Below, one piece after another: positions 49,402 through 62,500 of a DNA stretch of 64,000 nt. Below the pieces are notes generated by a model that was not told the DNA's origin, did not search any database, and saw only the letters and a program-made list of their open reading frames with translations. The stretch's first letter is position 1, and the number at the start of each line of letters is the position of its first letter. The DNA comes from Acanthochromis polyacanthus. Its lineage: Eukaryota > Chordata > Actinopteri > Pomacentridae. The stretch spans positions 5,275,828 to 5,339,827 of the forward strand of contig NC_067123.1 of the NCBI RefSeq assembly GCF_021347895.1, written 5' to 3'. A program made the position numbers and the translations under genes.

Positions 49402-49705
49402 CAGTGTTTCCCCTCCTATATGACCGATGAGGCGGGCCTCCTCACTGGTATAGGCCACTGCCTCACTACAATTTTGCTGAAATTGCCGCCTCACTGGTCC
49501 GCGCCCCCAAAAAAACAAACGGAAAGCACCAAGCCACCGGAGCTGTCATTTTTAACTGTCCGCTGGCTGCTCTCCCCCGGTCTCCCCCGCTAGCTGGTCG
49601 GCTAACACCTGCCGCCGCTTGTCTGCCCGCACATTATCCCGCCCCACACACGAATACTGCTGCGTGATTGGCCCTAACCAACTTGGTGCTGTACGAAAAG
49701 TGAAG
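49402..49705. mobile_element. Partial hAT5-like copy
   Basis: Starts CAGTGTTTCCCCTCCTATA and runs through a GAGGCGGGCC-rich segment. This matches the right end of 13027-14316 in inverse orientation. The other terminus was not found. Confidence 0.5.
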
Positions 49706-50573
49706 GCGGGAAACTGTCCTAAACAAGTCAAAATTGACCAAAATGTTGTGAAATGTTTTACTCCGAATTTGTCCAAAAGAAGATAAAAATTGTACAAAAA
49801 ACTTCAAACTGTCAAAAGGAATCAAAAATGTTTTAAAACTTATCCAGAATGAGTCAAACTTCTAAAAATAACACTAATCAAAGATTGTCTGGTCTTTAAT
49901 ATTGGGAGAAAGTGCAAAATTATCAAAGGAGGCTGGTAGTGTTCCTCCAAAATTTCTGTAAGAATACATATATGGATGGATCCATATTTCCACTAAAACA
50001 CAGTCCTTGGCTGACATTTCACCAACTTTTGAGGCTCTAACATCGGTAGAATCTGATGTGTGGTTCCAATTTCTTGCCATTTGGTCTTGAAACTTCTACA
50101 AAATAAGTCAAAATTGTCCTAAAACAACTAAAGACTTGTTCACATTGAGTAAAACCTGTTCAGAATTTAGAAAGATTTGATCAAAATGATTTGAAACATG
50201 TCCAGAGTTACTCAAAAATGTTCAAAACTAGTTATAAACCTGTTCAAAATGAGTCAAAATTTACTTGAAACCTAGCCCACATCATTTAGATAATCTAAAA
50301 TGACATTATTGAATAATTATTGGACTTTGAAAATCGAAGAAAGTGCAAAATGTTCCAACCAGGCTGGTGTTGTGTCTCCAGAAAGTTCCTGTAAGCTTAT
50401 ATGCATGAATGGATCCTTATTTCCTGGAATTTGATCTATGACATAACAAGGTTTAAGTTTTAAGCTGTTCAGACATAACAACATGTATGACTGGTTTTAC
50501 TGAATGTTCCCAAACAGGTTTTTAACTTTAGCATGAAAACAACAAAAAGCAGCCTGTAACTCTGCATATCTAA
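49706..50573. repeat. Intergenic repeat units, decayed
   Basis: Contains CTCTAACATCGGTAGAATCT near 50035 and repeated TCAAAA/AAATTGT words similar to 10260-10380 and 33940-34050. No gene was found. Confidence 0.5.
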
Positions 50574-51053
50574 CACCCACATCTAGACCTCTATGAACAC
50601 CAACATCTAGACCTCTATGAACACCAACATCTAGACCTCCATGGACACCAACATCTAGACCTCCATGGACACCAACATCTAGACCTCTATGAACACCAAC
50701 ATCTAGACCTCTATGGACACCAACATCTAGACCTCTATGAACACCAACACCTAGACCTCTATGAACACCAACATCTAGACCTCTATGAACACCAACATCT
50801 AGACCTCTATGAACACCAACATCTAGACCTCTATGAACACCAACATCTAGACCTCTATGAACACCAACACCTAGACCTCTATGAACACCAACATCTAGAC
50901 CTCTATGAACACCAACATCTAGACCTCTGTGGACACCAACACCGAGACCTTTATGAACACCAACATCTAGACCTCTATGGACACCAACATGTAGACCTCT
51001 ATGGACACCAACATCTAGACCTCTGTGAACACCAACATCTAGACCTCTATCTA
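50574..51053. repeat. 24-bp minisatellite
   Basis: About 20 near-perfect copies of a 24-bp unit containing CACCAACATCTAGACCTCTA. Because 24 is a multiple of three, the minus strand stays open (octapeptide GLDVGVHR repeated). There is no signal peptide, splice site or family motif, so the open frame is probably incidental. Confidence 0.9.
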
Positions 51054-51124
51054 TAACATCAGGTTCTGTTTCCTCCCAATGAGTCCACATCAACCTTTAG
51101 TCTAAATATCTAAAAACTTGAACC

Positions 51125-51330
51125 TTGTATGGTCAAACTTTCCACACATCAGATTCTACTGATGTTAGAGCCTCAAAGGTTGGTGAAATGTCGACCAAAG
51201 ACTGCATTTTCGTAGTAAGTATGGATCCATCCATTTATATATACTTGCATGATTTTCATGGGGACACAATAGTAACCTGGAGTGAAGATTTAGTACTGTT
51301 TTCCATTTTTATAGACCAATAATTAAAACT
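51125..51330. repeat. Intergenic repeat unit copy
   Basis: CTGATGTTAGAGCCTCAAAG, then CGACCAAAGACTGCATT and ATGGATCCATCCATTTATA; same unit as 16405-16500 and 45060-45200. 51330-51920 is unassigned; a weak exon-like stretch at 51520-51580 does not keep the family phase. Confidence 0.6.
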
Positions 51331-52476
51331 GTGTCCTCTGCTATTGATCCATTCAATCACTCTGATCTGATGAAACTTTTCTGTCTGAGTTCTCACCACA
51401 TTTCAAGGCGAAAATAGAAAAATTCTCAGGTCTGAGAGCAGATGAAAGGAACTCTGCTGTACAAAGTGACTCAGTGTTTTTCGTTCTGCTATAATCAGGC
51501 TGTTGCTACCTTCACTGATGGCTCAACGGAAACACGCAGCTGCTGTTTCTCTGCTTTCTGGCGCCGTTGTTTCGTATCTGCAGCAACAAACTGCAGCTGA
51601 ACAAGCATTTGACACACACACACAGAGTAAATCAGTGCTGTTTTCTGGGTGTCCCTTTGGGAAAAAATAAGCCGGACTCAGTTTCCTCTTGTGTCCTCTG
51701 GGAGGCGCTACAGACCACAAGCAGCTGAGACTTTAACGTTTGACAAGTAGTGAAATAATATTACACCAATTATCAGAAAAACAGCCGATCAGGCCGAGTG
51801 TGAAGCTGCTGATTGTCTGGTTCAGTTCAGACCACTGTTTCTGAAATAAAGGCCAGATTGTTTTCTGGTTTGTTGAATTACAAATAAGTTGCCATTTATA
51901 TAAATGTAGTATAGATAACAACAGGGGTGGACTGGGGCAAAAAATCAGCTCTGGCATTTGTGGCCCAGACTGGCCCACAACATTAACGGTTGACTGAATC
52001 AAGCATTAATTTTTGAATGACAAAAAACTGACAGAGAGGTCGGATTTTCAGAACAAAAATTCAAAACCATCCCTAGAGACCTTTACAAACTTGTTGACAA
52101 GTTGGAAAAAAACCAATTACAATCCAGTAGAGCAGGAGTATTTAACTAAAATTCAGAGTGGTCCAGTCTGAGAAAATGTATTAAAGAAAAGGTCCAGAAC
52201 ATCATAACGCCAAACCTGAATTAGAGCGATAGCTATATGTTGATGTAACCTGCTTGTTTTATTAGCGTCTGCATGTAACCAATAACAGACTATCAAAACT
52301 AAATAAATTCAGTACGGTTAAAAAAACATTTGGCAACATTTTTTTTATAAATAACTTTTTATATAACTGTAAATCTTAAAATAATGTGCAGAACTTAAAA
52401 AAATGACTGAACAACCTGAACCAACTTATAGACATCGTTAACAATGCCTAAACCTGAAAAATGTAAACAATTGAAC

Positions 52477-55400
52477 CAGGGGCGGATCCAGATTAATTTA
52501 AGTTGGGGGGCACAGGGGGGTACAACAGATATTTTAGGGGGGCCACCAAAAAGTTGTAAGAAAAATGAAAGCTGCTACCGACCTCTCGCTTTTACAAAGT
52601 ATTTTTCATGTTTTTTTTGTCTCTTTAACCCAACAGGAAAGCTGTATATGACATTTTCATTTTGGACTGTTAACACTCAAATTCTGATGGACTTGTTTCC
52701 TTGTTTATGTGAATTACAGCATCATCAGCTGCAGCATCTGCCTGTTATGTAAAACTGGTAAGCTCAATGACAGAATCCTGAGGGCAATTAAGTGACAAAT
52801 ATTGTGCAAGAACAGCACTGTATACAACCCTGTCAATTTCCACTTCTTAGAATGTTTACTGACAATTATCACGCCTAAAATAAGAAATAATATTCTGTAC
52901 TTTTAGCAACTAGTTCTCAGCTGTAAACCGGAAACATTATAGTGTTCTGTATGCTAATCAGTCTAAATCAAAATGAGTACTACCCAATACACAGTGAACA
53001 ACAACAATCTGAACCCTTGATCTGTGGTAAAATAATCTGAAATGTTCTGTGCAGTAATGTAAATTTAAAATACAATAAAATACAGTAAGTAGCAGTCTGT
53101 ACATTTAATAGTAAACCTGAGAACAATAATAAACAGTAACAATATTCCATATTCTTAAGTTGTTTAATAGTTCACAGCTCAGCAAACATCATCGTGTTCT
53201 GCATAGAAATCACTAAAAGCTGCTCTCAGTAATCTTTCACAGTGAGCAGATGTTCTTGTGTTGCAGGTCCATGGTCCAGACGTGGACATCGAACAGGCCG
53301 CGGGGGTCTGGCACCGTGGACTTCCTAGAGCACCTCCTCTTTTTGCATTCTTCATATGGGATGGAAATAAAGTAACGTTGGTTTAGCACATCGATCAAAG
53401 GCCTGTAGGTGTGAAGCAGGAAGCCCTCCACAATGAGGATGTGAGTCTCCTCCTCCTCAATGTGGTTGGACTTCAGGACCATCTCTGTGTCCAGGGTGTT
53501 ATTAACGCCATGAGACTTCTCAAACTTCACCGGGTTCTCCAGCCACCCGTAGATCCTCCTCATCATGGCGTCCATGTCCAGAGCAGTGATGACATCGTAC
53601 TGCTTAAAGCCATCTTCACCAACTTCAATCTGATCTTGGGGCTTGAAGAAGTCATCCTAATGAACCACGCAGCAGTTGGGCAGGTTCTTGATCAGGCGGT
53701 TGGTGAGGCTGGTTTTCTTTCCATCGGTTACGCCGCCGATGCCGATGATGTACTTCATGTTCTCAGATTGGTCAAAGCTCAGAAAAAGGGTCAAAAATGT
53801 CAACAGAAACCGGGTCAGGAGCGATCAGACGTGGAAGAAAGCTGAAAAAGAGAAGGTTGCAGCAGGAAACATCAACTACTGGAGTCCTCTATGACACTTG
53901 AGTTTAGTGAGTAAGGTAAGAGCAGAAAGGAAGCTGCCACTTGGACGCCGTTCTTCCACCCAGAGAGGACCTCTTTCTGCTGTCGCTGCTACACATACTG
54001 CCCTAGTGGAGGTTTTAGGTGGAATATTCCTTTTAACCAGCCCCTCAGGTCTCTTTGAGGATTTTGGATGGAATATTCGGTTAAACCAACATTTTAGGTG
54101 CATTTCCAGGGATTTAAGGTGGAATGTTCCTTTAAGGTGGATGTGTGAGGACCTTCTAGGTGGAATACTTCCTGAAACCAACCTTTTAGGTCAACAGTCA
54201 AAGATTTAAGGTGGCATATTCCTTTAAAACAACTTAAATTTCATGTTTTGATCATTATCAAGTGAGAAACCTCAATCCAGACTCCTCATAATGACGTTTG
54301 AGATTTATGCTGCTGTTATTTGTTTAGTCCAGACGAAAAGACAGAAATCCACAACTGTAATTTTATTTCAGGACTCGGTCATTAAATGTCAAAACAATCA
54401 ATGTGACTCTAAAAACTCAACAGCTTTACAAACTCTAAGATTAAATTCTCCACAAGGATCCAAAATAAGTTGAACTTCTACATGAGAGCTTTAATTATTC
54501 TTCATCTACTTCCTGAAAGGTTTGGTCAATAAAAAGGACAAAAACTAATATTTTCAGCTGAACTAAAGACAGACTTTGTGATTTTTCTGCTCACATGCTG
54601 TGTTGTTGTAAGTTCAATAAAATCAGTGTTTGTCCTGTTTTCGTGCCGCTCCTCGGCGACCCAAGACAGCCGGTTGTAATGTTTTTTGAGCAACACACCA
54701 TACTGTGACGTTTTTACAGTGAAGGTTCTACTGTGGAACCAGTTTGACATGTTCAGGTGTTCTTTGTGTGAAATCTCAGAGATTTCAGGGATCAGAAAGT
54801 GGTTTTCAACTTTCTTTGTGAACTTTCTGCTTCAACTTTAAACTAAATTTCCTTCACTAAGCCAGCCCTCTGGACTTCCAGTAAGCTGTGTTCCTATTGG
54901 CTGTCCAGGTGTCTGCTTGGTGTCTTTAGGAACACCTGAGCAGCTCAGTGTCTTCCTGCTTTATGTCTGCAGTCAAACATTTCCTCTGCTTCTCTTCACT
55001 GAACCGGGTTTGGGTCCGTTGCTTTAGTTTGTTCTTTAGGCGTTGGCTTGCAGCTTCCAGCAGTAAAATCGTCTTTAATGTGTTTCTTGGTGTGTTTTAG
55101 GGCTTTGTACTGGATAGTTGTCTTGGTAAATGTGGTTCTTTAGCCACAGTTAGCACATGGTGCTAATGTGTGCAGTGATTAGTGGATTTGGTGGAGCTGA
55201 GTTGTGTCTTTATCTTGGCTGTAGTGAGTCTTTAGAGGTCTTTGGTCGGACACATTCTGTGTTCTTGTTTGTGAACTAACGTTGGTTGTCCACAAGGTAA
55301 GAGTTCCTGTCCTGATTCTCTGTTTAAAGAGCTTCTCTGGTAGGTTGCAGGAGACTTTAGCGTTTGGGTTGTGCTAGTTTGGTTTTTGTATGGTTTCATT

Positions 55401-56475
55401 TAGACGACTATCTTGAGGCCCCTCCATGTGGTTTAGTGAGGTTTTCTGGAACAGTTCTACAAAGCAACCTGCAGCAGAAGAGACTTTGAGAGTTTTTAGG
55501 AAGTTCTGGAGACCAGACTTTAGAGCAGCAGAAACATTTGTCAGCAGTTTGAGCCAGAGAAGGAGAGTCTGTAGTTTTTTGGAAGAGTCGACTCATTAAA
55601 GGAGAAAACAGGAGATATTGTTGGTTCTTCTGTCATTCTGAATATAAATATTATGACATATATATATATATATATATGTATGTATAATTCAGAAAATGTG
55701 ACTTTGAAAATTTAAATCAAAATGTAATAAGCTTTAGCCAGCTGTTCCACTTGCTCTGAATATTTTTGTTCTTGTCTTTGTCAAGCCCAAACCAAAATTT
55801 AATCCATATTCTGGCTTCATTACCGGCAACAGCGTCCATGGAGTGACCGGAAGTTAGCTGATCTAGTGGAAGTACTAATGAGGTCTGCTCTGGCACGGAT
55901 CATTACCGTCACACATGTAGCTTTGAAAATAAATCTTCTACAAGACACAGAGCTGTAGCTCCGTTTCAGTGTGAGCTCTGTTTCTCTGTGTGACTGTCTG
56001 ACTTCCTCTAATAAAACCCTCCTGTTCACTGAAAGCTGCAGCCACAGATGTATACCTGTATACTGATTCATATCTGTAGTCCTATCTACTGATTCTTATC
56101 TATACTCACTAGTCTGGTCTGATGCAGTCTGGATGATGACGTTTCTGAGTACGTGAGAACCAGGTACGGAAAATTACGTAATGAGAAACGGCCATAGTCT
56201 TCTTACCACAAAGGTACAAAGCTGCTCGTCTTCTCCTCTGGCATCAGAAAACATTTTCAAAGCTTCTTCAAATCCAAACGAAATACAATCAGAAGAAACT
56301 AACGTCATTGGTGCATTCAGGTGCAGTCGGACAATGAAGTTGCGTTCCGGAGCGTCAGAAATTGAAGTTTCAGTGATGTAACTTTCCAACGAAAATTTTT
56401 TTTAGGGGGGGAGCATGGGGTGGCCAGTCAGATCCCGGGGGGGGGGGGGGGGGATCCGCGGAAGATCCACCACTG
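52477..56475. mobile_element. Inner hAT-like element carrying a host gene copy
   Basis: Begins CAGGGGCGGATCCAG and ends GATCCGCGG...CACCACTG. A perfect 8-bp duplication AATTGAAC is at 52469-52476 and 56476-56483. Inside are a dead nmrk2-like copy (53237-53758), short imperfect repeats with TTTTAGGTGGAATATTCC (53990-54230), and a roughly 55-bp-phase, otherwise unassigned segment to 56390. A G-run of about 17 bases lies near 56438. Confidence 0.75.
53237..53758 (-). pseudogene. nmrk2: Nicotinamide riboside kinase 2-like processed copy
   Basis: Minus strand from ATG at 53758 reads MKYIIGIGGVTDGKKTSLTN, aligning with the P-loop start of NRK kinases, which phosphorylate nicotinamide riboside to NMN. 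Further family landmarks are LPNCCVVH, then [38 protein letters not shown] and a [13 protein letters not shown] block. No introns interrupt what is normally a multi-exon gene, so it looks like a retrocopy. A TAG replaces the expected codon before DDFF, a P-loop Gly is Lys, and the C-terminal third is missing (ends NICSL). It lies inside the inner hAT element. Confidence 0.85.
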
Positions 56476-57097
56476 AATTGAACACTTTCACATTTTTTCC
56501 CATCTTATATCTCTCTCCTTATATCCCTGCTGCTTAATGGGAGAACTGAGCTGCAGGTTGTCCTGTCAGTATTTTGAATCATGGTCTGAATGGTGTCAGG
56601 GTCGTTCTCAAACACATTTGGAGCTCATTGGTCAGTCTGGTACGATATTTAGTTTAGATTATATTCATAGTTGAGAAAACTGCCTCATAACTGTATGTTT
56701 AGCCGAACATAATCAGCATGTGCAGGGCTGCTTTCTTCTCGGTGTTGCATTATTTGTTTTTCTATCTACTCTGTCCTCTTGTCTGTCCTTTGCCTCTAAA
56801 CTGTTTCCTACACACTGAGCTTTCTTAGCGGCTACAATGCAGAGATTTCATTGGCTGAGTATCGTCATGTGGGATGCCTGAATTGGTATGTAATTGGTCT
56901 GTGTGTTTCCTGAGCTGATAACCAACGGTATAAACACTGGAAAAGCTGTGCTGGGATAATAGAAGCGACCCGTGAAATTTAAAATGTCATTACAATTTAC
57001 TGATTAGAGATACGGGGGAACCTGTTGACCACCCCCACTAGACACCACCAGGACAATGCCTGGTATGCCAGATGGCCAGTCCACGCCTGGATAACAA

Positions 57098-58008
57098 TAA
57101 TACATAACATAGATAATATTTACTACAGTTTACAGGAAAAAAATACGGCATCAATTTACATTTTGAAAGTAAAACAGGCCAAAACTGTAAATAATGCTCA
57201 GATCAATAACTAGCATTCTTTCACAATATGTGACTGTACAATTACACAGTTTTACTGTAAAAGGAGTATATGAGTCAGTTCCTTTATTTTAATGCAGGAA
57301 GTGGTATCTTAAGCTGTTTTTTTTCATTTAATGTCCTTTTATTTTGCGAGATGACGCTTCCCCTAGGTTGCAGTGCCACCTTTCCTGTTAAACATTTGAT
57401 TTGAACAGAACAGTGTGTAGTGCAAAGAAAAGAAACCCACAAGTGAGAAACATACTTCAGCGTAGTTGCAGGAGACGAGCTCTGTTTGGTGTAATTTTTG
57501 ATTAGTAGCCAAATTTAAAGTAGAGCTTTCAGAGGTGATTCATACCTGTACCTGTACATACAGGTGTGGTGCTTTGACAAGTGACAGGTGTGCCTGCATG
57601 AGTGTTCTGGACACGTCTGCAGACACTTGTCATACAGGTGTGTCTCCAGAGCAACCAGGAAGCAGGAAGACAAAAAGGTTTGGTGACATTAACAAACAAA
57701 AGGGGATTGAGATATATTTAGGTTCAGGAAACGTCTGACTCCTCCTGCAACAAAAGCACAAGATTAAATATTAAGAGAAGGAAATATTCTGATCCCACTG
57801 TAGAAAACTGTCATTTAAAAAAAAGGTACTGTAAAATACCTGAAGGAAACTGGAATATTATAGAAAATTACTGTAAAATGCCTGTAGAAAGCTGTAATAT
57901 TATAGAAACTACTGTAAAATACCTGTAGAAAACAAAATCATTTCTTTTTAGTGCCACAAATTCCTGAATTCTGGTCAATCAGAGGTCAGAGGTCATGTTC
58001 AGTTTAGC
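57098..58008. other. Intergenic, downstream of gene D
   Basis: 57780-57940 has three or four imperfect copies of a roughly 45-bp unit containing TACTGTAAAATACCTGTAGA. The remainder shows no gene or known repeat. Confidence 0.4.
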
Positions 58009-58014
58009 TTTATT
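58009..58014 (-). terminator. Candidate polyadenylation signal of gene D
   Basis: First AATAAA on the minus strand after the gene D stop (TTTATT on plus), about 930 bp downstream. If used, the 58140-58700 minisatellite lies in the 3' UTR. Confidence 0.35.
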
Positions 58015-58137
58015 AACATCAGATAACAGAACAAACAGAAGACGTTTCAAACCGAATAAATCAAAGTAAAACACAGAAAAATGATGAACTGAGCAGCTGA
58101 AATACTGAAGTCAGCCGAAGTCCAGGAGCCACGTTCA

Positions 58138-58705
58138 ACCAGAAAACACACATGTATACCAGAAAACACACATTCATACCAGAAAACACACATGCATACC
58201 AGAAAACACACATGTATACCAGAAAACACACATTCATACCAGAAAACACACATGTATACCAGAAAACACACATTCATACCAGAAAACACACATTCATACC
58301 AGAAAACACACATGTATACCAGAAAACACACATGTATACCAGAAAATACACATTCATACCAGAAAACACACATGTATACCAGAAAACACACATTCATACC
58401 AGAAAACACACATTCATACCAGAAAACATACATTTAAACCAGAAACAGACATTTATATCAGAAAACACACACATTCATACCAGAAACACACACATATATC
58501 AGAAACAAATACATTTATATCAGAAAACACACACATTCATACCAGAAACACACACATATATCAGAAACAAATACATTTATATCAGAAAACACACACATTC
58601 ATACCAGAAACAAACACATTCATACCAGAAACAAACACATTTATACCACAAGCACACACATTTATACCAGAAACACACACATTCATACCAGAAACACACA
58701 CATGT
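58138..58705. repeat. 20-bp minisatellite downstream of gene D
   Basis: Near-perfect 20-bp units (ACCAGAAAACACACATTCAT or an ATGTAT variant) to about 58440, then looser units with AAACACACACATTCATACC. Open frames on both strands follow from the repeat and carry no coding signal. Confidence 0.9.
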
Positions 58706-58941
58706 ATAACAGAGACACCGTGTTGAAATCGTGACTTTTCCTGTTTGGTCTTGGATCAGCCGATTGATTGATAAACAGTATGAATAAAGTTGTGTTGAAT
58801 GTGGCTCCTGGACACAAACAGCTGTGTTGGTTGTGAGTCAGAACATGAACCTGCTGTGTGTTTGTGTGTCTGTACGTGATCAGACGTGTGATAGATTACA
58901 TGTTGTGTGTCTGAGTGTGTGTGTTTGTTGTGTGTGTTGTG

Positions 58942-59497
58942 TTAGATCTGGCGCCGGTTGGTCCTGGACCTTCTCTTGGACGTCCTTCTCACCACCACTG
59001 CTTTGGGTTGAGGGATGACGGGTTGCGGCGGGAGGGCGGGGCTTTGGACAACGTGGACGGGGCTCTGAGGCTTAGCTGAGCGAGAGCTGAACTTCTTCTT
59101 CCCGCCTTCGTCAGAGTCAACGCTGTCATCCTCTGAAAGAAAAACAAGATAAAACGAGAGATGAACACGAACATCTGGAGGAGAAAAGACATCTGGAAGA
59201 CATTTACTTTGTAGCTGTTTTGTTTTGTGTCTCTTTATGGTTGTTTTGTGTGTCTTTGTATTTGTTTTGTGTCTCTCTGTAGTAGATTTGGGTCTCTTTG
59301 TGGTTGTTTTGTGTCTGTTTTGATTGATTTCTGTCTCTTTGCAGTCATTTTGTCTCTTTGTTGTTGTTTTGTCTTTGTGGTTGTTTTGTCTTTTTGTTGT
59401 TGTTTTGTCTTTGTGGTTTTGTGTCTTTGTAGATGTTTTGTGTCTCACCATCTTCTTCTTCCTCCACACTGTTAGCAGCAGCTGCAGCAGGCTCTGA

Positions 59498-59529
<32 letters not shown>

Positions 59530-62500
59530 CCCACAGATGTAATGATGATACTCAAGAGTGAAAAAGAAGGCGGGACCTACCAGGTGCTGTCACTTGATTG
59601 GCTTCTGGAGCTACAAGATGAAACCAAATGAACACATGAAGTCATTAATCAACACATGATGAATGAATGAATGAATGAACGAATGAACGAACAAACAAAT
59701 GATTGAACGAATGTATGAAAGAATTAATGCATGACTGAAAAAATGAGTGCATGAATGAATTAATTTATTAATCAACACGACAACCCATGATGAACACATG
59801 AACGAATGACTGATGAATGAGGAAAATAATGAATGAATAAACAAGAATGAATGAATTAATGCACAAATGAATAAATAAATGAATGAATGGTTGGCAGACA
59901 CATGAACAAATGAGTGGATGAGAGTAAATAATATGAATGCATGAACTGAGAAAGTTGTTGCTACTACCTGCTGCCTCTGAACTGGAGCTGCTGGTGTCTG
60001 AAACAGGTAAACAGGTACACAGGTGAACACATGAACAGGTAAACATGTGAACACATGAACAGGTGAACACATGAACAGGTGAACAGGTGAACACATGAAC
60101 AGGTGAACAGGTGAACACATGAACAGGTAACTAGGTGAACACATAAACAAGTGAACACATGAACAGTTAAGCTACAAGATCAGATGTGACCTACCAGCAG
60201 ACAGGAATGTGGTCATGTGATCATGAGTGTGATGTTCAGGTGTTCTTACCTGCTGCTGCTCCGTAAAACTGAGGTTCATCTGGAGACAAACGTTCATCAC
60301 AATTATACACAAATATTAATAAAAACACATTTATGAACACATTAACTGTCTGTCATCAGCTGACAGACAGACAGCTGCTGACAGTTGTCATGGTAACCAG
60401 GTAACATCCCAATAATAGGTGCCATGGAAACCAGGTTTGTTGTTGATCAGTTTTCAGATTCATGATTAAAGACCACTGAAAGACTGTTTATCATGTATGA
60501 CAGGTAATGGACCTCAGGTAATTTTCCAGGTAAGTTAAAGGTAAGTCAGAGTGGAACTTCCTGATTCTGTGACTCTGCGGGTCAGTTAGAACATTAAGTG
60601 CTGAGTTTGTTTCTGTTCAGTTTCCCAAAGAACTTGACTAGAACCTCAGTGTTCTCAGGGTTCCACCTGGTGGTTTGTTAGTGAAAGAACAAGAACTCAG
60701 AACCTTCAGTGGAAGTTCTGTTTGTTCCTCTGACTGATGATTATAGCCGCAAGTTTGGAGGTGCTTTACTTTATATCATTATAATATAAAATAGTATATC
60801 ATTCCTTTGTAAAATATATTATATCACCATAATATACCTAATTAATCCAACTATTATATTAGTTTATGTTCAGCAGAGAAATCTCCAAAACTGGATTTTT
60901 TGGAGAAGAAGAACAAATTGAGTTCTGATCCACTAATCTGGTCTCAGTTCTTTGCAGATGTTGGATCTATGGAACATTTACTAAAATAGTGTTCAATCAA
61001 ATGTTTTCTAAAAAAAAAAATCTAAAGAGAAAATTCATAATTTCAAAAATATGAAACATTTTTTTGAAAAATAAAAAAACTAATCACTAAATAAATGTGA
61101 AGAATGGACGTGTTATTGGAAGCTATTATCATAAACAGTAGGTTTCATCTGATGTGTTTTTGAAGCTCCTCAGTTTCTTACCAGGTTGATCAGGAGAAAC
61201 AGCGTTCATGCTCTCTGCAACAACAAACCGCACGTTAGCATCAACACAAGCTGACCTCATGTCCACAGTCTGATGACGTCACCTGGGACTCACCTGTAGG
61301 AGCCTCGTCAGACGTTGAATCTTTATCTGGGAGGTGTGACAGGGAACAGTTAGACTTTTAAAAAAGTAGAATTTTACATAATTCTTTCATCTCATTTTGC
61401 AGATATTTTCTGCTTTACTAAAATACATAAAAATTCCAGTCAAGTTACAAAAATACTGAGTGAGAACATGTAATAATAAATGTTTGTAACCTGTTCTTTC
61501 TTTAAAGAAGAGAGATATTTTTGTAAACAAACACACCTGAGCTCAGGTAAAATCAGTCGTTTTACAAAATGTTTGGATGCTTAGCTGATGTAATTATGAT
61601 ACACCTGCATGTGTGTGTGTGTGTGTGTGTGTGTGTATGCAGACAGGTGAGTTTACCTGTAGACATGGCTTGTATTCCAGCATCTGTAAACGTCACACAG
61701 CTTCATTAATCTGCTGCCGTTTCATTTTATTTTTCACAGCTTTTGTTCTTTAAACTCACCGTTGGAGTCGAGGTCTCCTTCCACCAGCAGAACCAGCAGA
61801 GAGAACAGAAGAACAACGTTCCTGCAACGCAAACGCAACCTTCAGTATTTAGCTCCGCCCCCTGTGTCAAGCTGTGCTCTGATTGGCTCATTACCTGGCT
61901 TTATTTCACTGTTAAATTTATAAAATGAATGTAAATACTACAAATAGTTTATCATCTGCATAGAGCAGCAGCAGAACACGTGCAGTTTTTCAGTCAGTTT
62001 CTGACCCACCGACAGAAATCGGATCAATCAAATCGATCACAAAACTTCTGCACAATGTTTTTTTTAATTACGGTTTCACATAATTAGATAGTTTTGATCA
62101 AGTTTCAGCCAATCAGCAGCCTCTGAATCTGATTATACTAATTTTATTTGGATCAATCAGACTGATCAGAAAACATCTGTGTAGATGATTTAAATCCTGA
62201 CAATCTGAATTGTTTTCAATATTTAAACTTTTGTTGTCAAGACTTTTAAAAATGATAAATATATGGATATTGATCTGACAGGTTTTAACCAATCAGCAGT
62301 CTGAACCTGTCTTTATTGAATTTACTTTGATCAATCAGAATGATCAGTTTGACAGAAAGCATCTTCATCAGGTGGTTTTTGCTATCAATAATAATAAAAA
62401 AAAAGAAATATTAACACTCAGATCAATTTACGGCTTCAGCCAATCAGGAGTCAGAACCTGATGTCAGTGATTTTATTCCATCAATCAGAATGATCAGCTT

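Larger units (their letters stand above)
51922..57089. mobile_element. Outer hAT-like element
   Basis: Ends CAGGGGTGGACTGGG and CCAGTCCACGCCTG are inverted repeats. A perfect 8-bp duplication GATAACAA lies at 51914-51921 and 57090-57097. Own sequence is about 51922-52476 and 56484-57089; the rest is the inner element. No intact transposase was seen. Confidence 0.75.

Noticed and set aside
51520..51580. Extra family exon between relic E and the hAT elements
   Set aside because: It has acceptor- and donor-like sites, but its end phase is 0, unlike all other family exons, and the composition is unlike the family.
53237..53758. Functional Nmrk2 kinase gene
   Set aside because: In-frame stop, altered P-loop, missing C-terminus and no introns; it lies inside a transposon.
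58138..58705. Possible CRISPR-like array
   Set aside because: Contiguous 20-bp units without unique spacers in a eukaryotic genome; an ordinary minisatellite. The same applies to 28971-29762 and 50574-51053.
60181..60200. Additional gene D exon near a GTAGGT donor
   Set aside because: No acceptor in a suitable position and no open phase 1-1 segment.
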